From: Lichenicoccus sp964242335
GTDB lineage: Bacteria; Pseudomonadota; Alphaproteobacteria; Acetobacterales; Acetobacteraceae
Reading direction: 5' to 3'
Assembly (NCBI GenBank): GCA_964242335.1
Contig: CAXTAY010000012.1
Span: forward strand, 30,138 to 94,137
Length of the DNA: 64,000 bases
The notes beneath the pieces were generated by a model. It was not told the origin of the DNA, ran no database searches, and worked only from the letters and a program-made list of their open reading frames with translations. This document shows, one piece after another, positions 62,581-64,000 of the stretch; the stretch's first letter is position 1; each line of letters opens with the position of its first letter. The position numbers and the translations under genes are program-made.

Positions 62581-64000
62581 GTGTCCGCACATTCCGAGCT
62601 ATCGAAGATCCGAAACATCGGAATCACGGCGCATATCGACGCCGGCAAGACCACCACGACGGAGCGCATCCTCTACTACACCGGCGTGTCGCATAAGATC
62701 GGCGAGGTCCACGAGGGCAACACCACCACCGACTACATGGACCAGGAGCGCGAGCGCGGCATCACCATCACCTCCGCCGCGGTCACCTGCGAGTGGAAGG
62801 ACCACCGCATCAACATCATCGACACGCCCGGCCACATCGACTTCAACATCGAGGTGAACCGCTCGCTGCGCGTGCTCGACGGCGCCGTGTTCATCATCGA
62901 GGGCGTCGCCGGCGTGCAGCCGCAGTCCGAGACCAACTGGCGCCTCGCCGACCGCTATCGTGTGCCGCGCATCATCTTCATCAACAAGCTCGACCGTACC
63001 GGTGCCGACTTCTACCGCGCCTTCGACACGCTGAAGGAGAAGCTCGACATCATCGCGCTGCCGCTGCAGCTGCCGATCGGCATCGAGGACACCTTCATCG
63101 GGGTGGTCGACCTGGTCGAGATGAAGGCGATCGTCTGGGAGGGCGGCGAGCTGGGCGCTCGCTTCCACGACGAGGCGATCCCCGCCGAGCTCGCCGAGCG
63201 CGCCGCCGAGGCGCGTCAGCTGCTGCTCGACACCGCACTCGCCGCCGACAACGAGGCGATGGAGGAGTATTTCGAGAAGGGCGACGTCGAGGTCGCGACG
63301 CTGAAGCGCGCCATCAAGAAGGGCACGATCTCGGGGGAGTTCCGGCCGGTGCTGTGCGGCACCGCGTTCAAGAACAAGGGCGTGCAGCCGCTGCTCGATG
63401 CGGTGCTGGACTACCTGCCGGCTCCGGACGACGTCGAGGGCATACGCGTCGCTGCCGAGGAAGGGCACGAGGACGAGGACCCGACCCTGCGCCGGCTGAT
63501 CCGGATCGACCCGAAGGCGCCGTTCGCCGGTCTCGCCTTCAAGATCATCAACGACAAGTACGGCACGCTCACCTTCGTGCGCGTCTATTCCGGCACCCTG
63601 AAGTCGGGCGACATGGTGATGAACACCACCAAGGACCACAAGGAGCGCATCGGACGGATGTTCCAGATGCACGCCGACAAGCGGGCCGAGATCAAGGAAG
63701 TGCAGGCGGGCGACATCGCCGCCTTCGTGGGGCTAAAGGACACCGGCACCGGCGATACGCTGGCCGCCGCCGAGGACCAGGTGATCCTGGAGCGCATGGC
63801 GTTCCCGGTCCCGGTGATCGACATCTCGGTCGAGCCGCGCACCAAGGACGCGGTCGAGAAGATGACGCTGGCGCTGCAGAAGCTCGCCGGCGAGGATCCC
63901 TCGCTGCGGCTGAAGACCGACCAGGAGAGCGGCCAGACCATCCTCTCGGGCATGGGCGAGCTGCATCTCGAGATCATCATCGACCGGCTGCGCCGCGAGT
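62581..64000 (+). CDS. fusA: Translation elongation factor G, first 473 residues (cut by window edge)
   Basis: GTG start at 62581 with GGGGAGG upstream. G-domain motifs are all present: G1 AHIDAGKTTTTE (Lys23), G2 RGITITSAAV, G3 DTPGH, G4 INKLD and G5 GTAFKNKG. The domain II beta-barrel and the start of domain III follow; the frame is open at 64000. It drives ribosome translocation using GTP. The gene is not in a rpsL-rpsG-fusA-tuf cluster, so it may be a second EF-G copy or paralogue (for example EF-G2); sequence alone here does not decide. Confidence 0.92.
   Translation, partial: MSAHSELSKIRNIGITAHIDAGKTTTTERILYYTGVSHKIGEVHEGNTTTDYMDQERERGITITSAAVTCEWKDHRINIIDTPGHIDFNIEVNRSLRVLDGAVFIIEGVAGVQPQSETNWRLADRYRVPRIIFINKLDRTGADFYRAFDTLKEKLDIIALPLQLPIGIEDTFIGVVDLVEMKAIVWEGGELGARFHDEAIPAELAERAAEARQLLLDTALAADNEAMEEYFEKGDVEVATLKRAIKKGTISGEFRPVLCGTAFKNKGVQPLLDAVLDYLPAPDDVEGIRVAAEEGHEDEDPTLRRLIRIDPKAPFAGLAFKIINDKYGTLTFVRVYSGTLKSGDMVMNTTKDHKERIGRMFQMHADKRAEIKEVQAGDIAAFVGLKDTGTGDTLAAAEDQVILERMAFPVPVIDISVEPRTKDAVEKMTLALQKLAGEDPSLRLKTDQESGQTILSGMGELHLEIIIDRLRRE

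Overview
The window is a very G+C-rich (roughly 70% by eye), densely coded chromosomal segment. The gene set points to an alphaproteobacterium: sdhE, mfd/recG, an imuA-imuB-dnaE2 mutasome with GTTC-N7-GTTC LexA boxes, a DUF2125 protein and an ATM1-type exporter. The Acetobacteraceae/Rhodospirillales are the likeliest family, but that is an inference from style and gene content. There is no rRNA, CRISPR array, transposase, integrase or prophage. One tRNA gene, tRNA-Ser(TGA), is present.

Layout. 1-4223: a tightly overlapping operon (ABC permease end, CocE/NonD hydrolase, FAD-linked oxidase, acetamidase/formamidase). 4277-4962: Phd/VapC toxin-antitoxin pair. 4979-9727: PhzF protein, PLP aminotransferase, oligopeptidase B and a small His/Gln-rich protein, with a four-hairpin intergenic element at 7291-7405. 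9816-15874: recG, then divergent sdhE and mfd. 15908-22686: DUF2125 protein, BASS-like transporter, DsbA/FrnE-like protein, TrpD2-like protein, small secreted protein, alpha-E protein and circularly permuted ATP-grasp pair. 22859-25837: tRNA-Ser and a run of small, mostly unrecognised proteins (lipoprotein, Gln-rich, membrane, His-rich, DUF2934, zinc-ribbon).

25870-37058 is an accessory catabolic/uptake island: SDR, LysR regulator, LLM flavin monooxygenase, 2-hydroxyacid dehydrogenase, class II aldolase, orphan NitT/TauT-type binding protein, acyl-CoA-dehydrogenase-like flavoprotein, TonB-dependent receptor and NCS1 transporter. It looks like a pathway for importing and oxidising a small organosulfur, carboxylate or nucleobase-like compound; the substrate is not readable. 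37059-45957 holds a 14-bp tandem repeat, a chalcone-isomerase-like protein coupled to an unrecognised 647-residue protein, an HNH protein, an aldo/keto reductase with divergent LysR gene, a doubly frameshifted DUF418 gene, and an isochorismatase-like hydrolase with a GlxA-type regulator.

46008-50529 is the potassium transporter kdpFABC plus an extra 27-residue membrane peptide, preceded by 11-bp-phased repeats that resemble a KdpE operator. 50762-58662 contains a nucleoside deaminase and the SOS mutasome (dnaE2 and imuAB, both with LexA boxes) split by a hydrolase/FKBP/DUF3455 group. 58862-64000 ends with a NUDIX hydrolase, an ATM1-type ABC exporter, a small protein, rpmB and the first two thirds of an EF-G gene. 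Coupled starts (ATGA, GTGA, TTGA overlaps) are frequent throughout.
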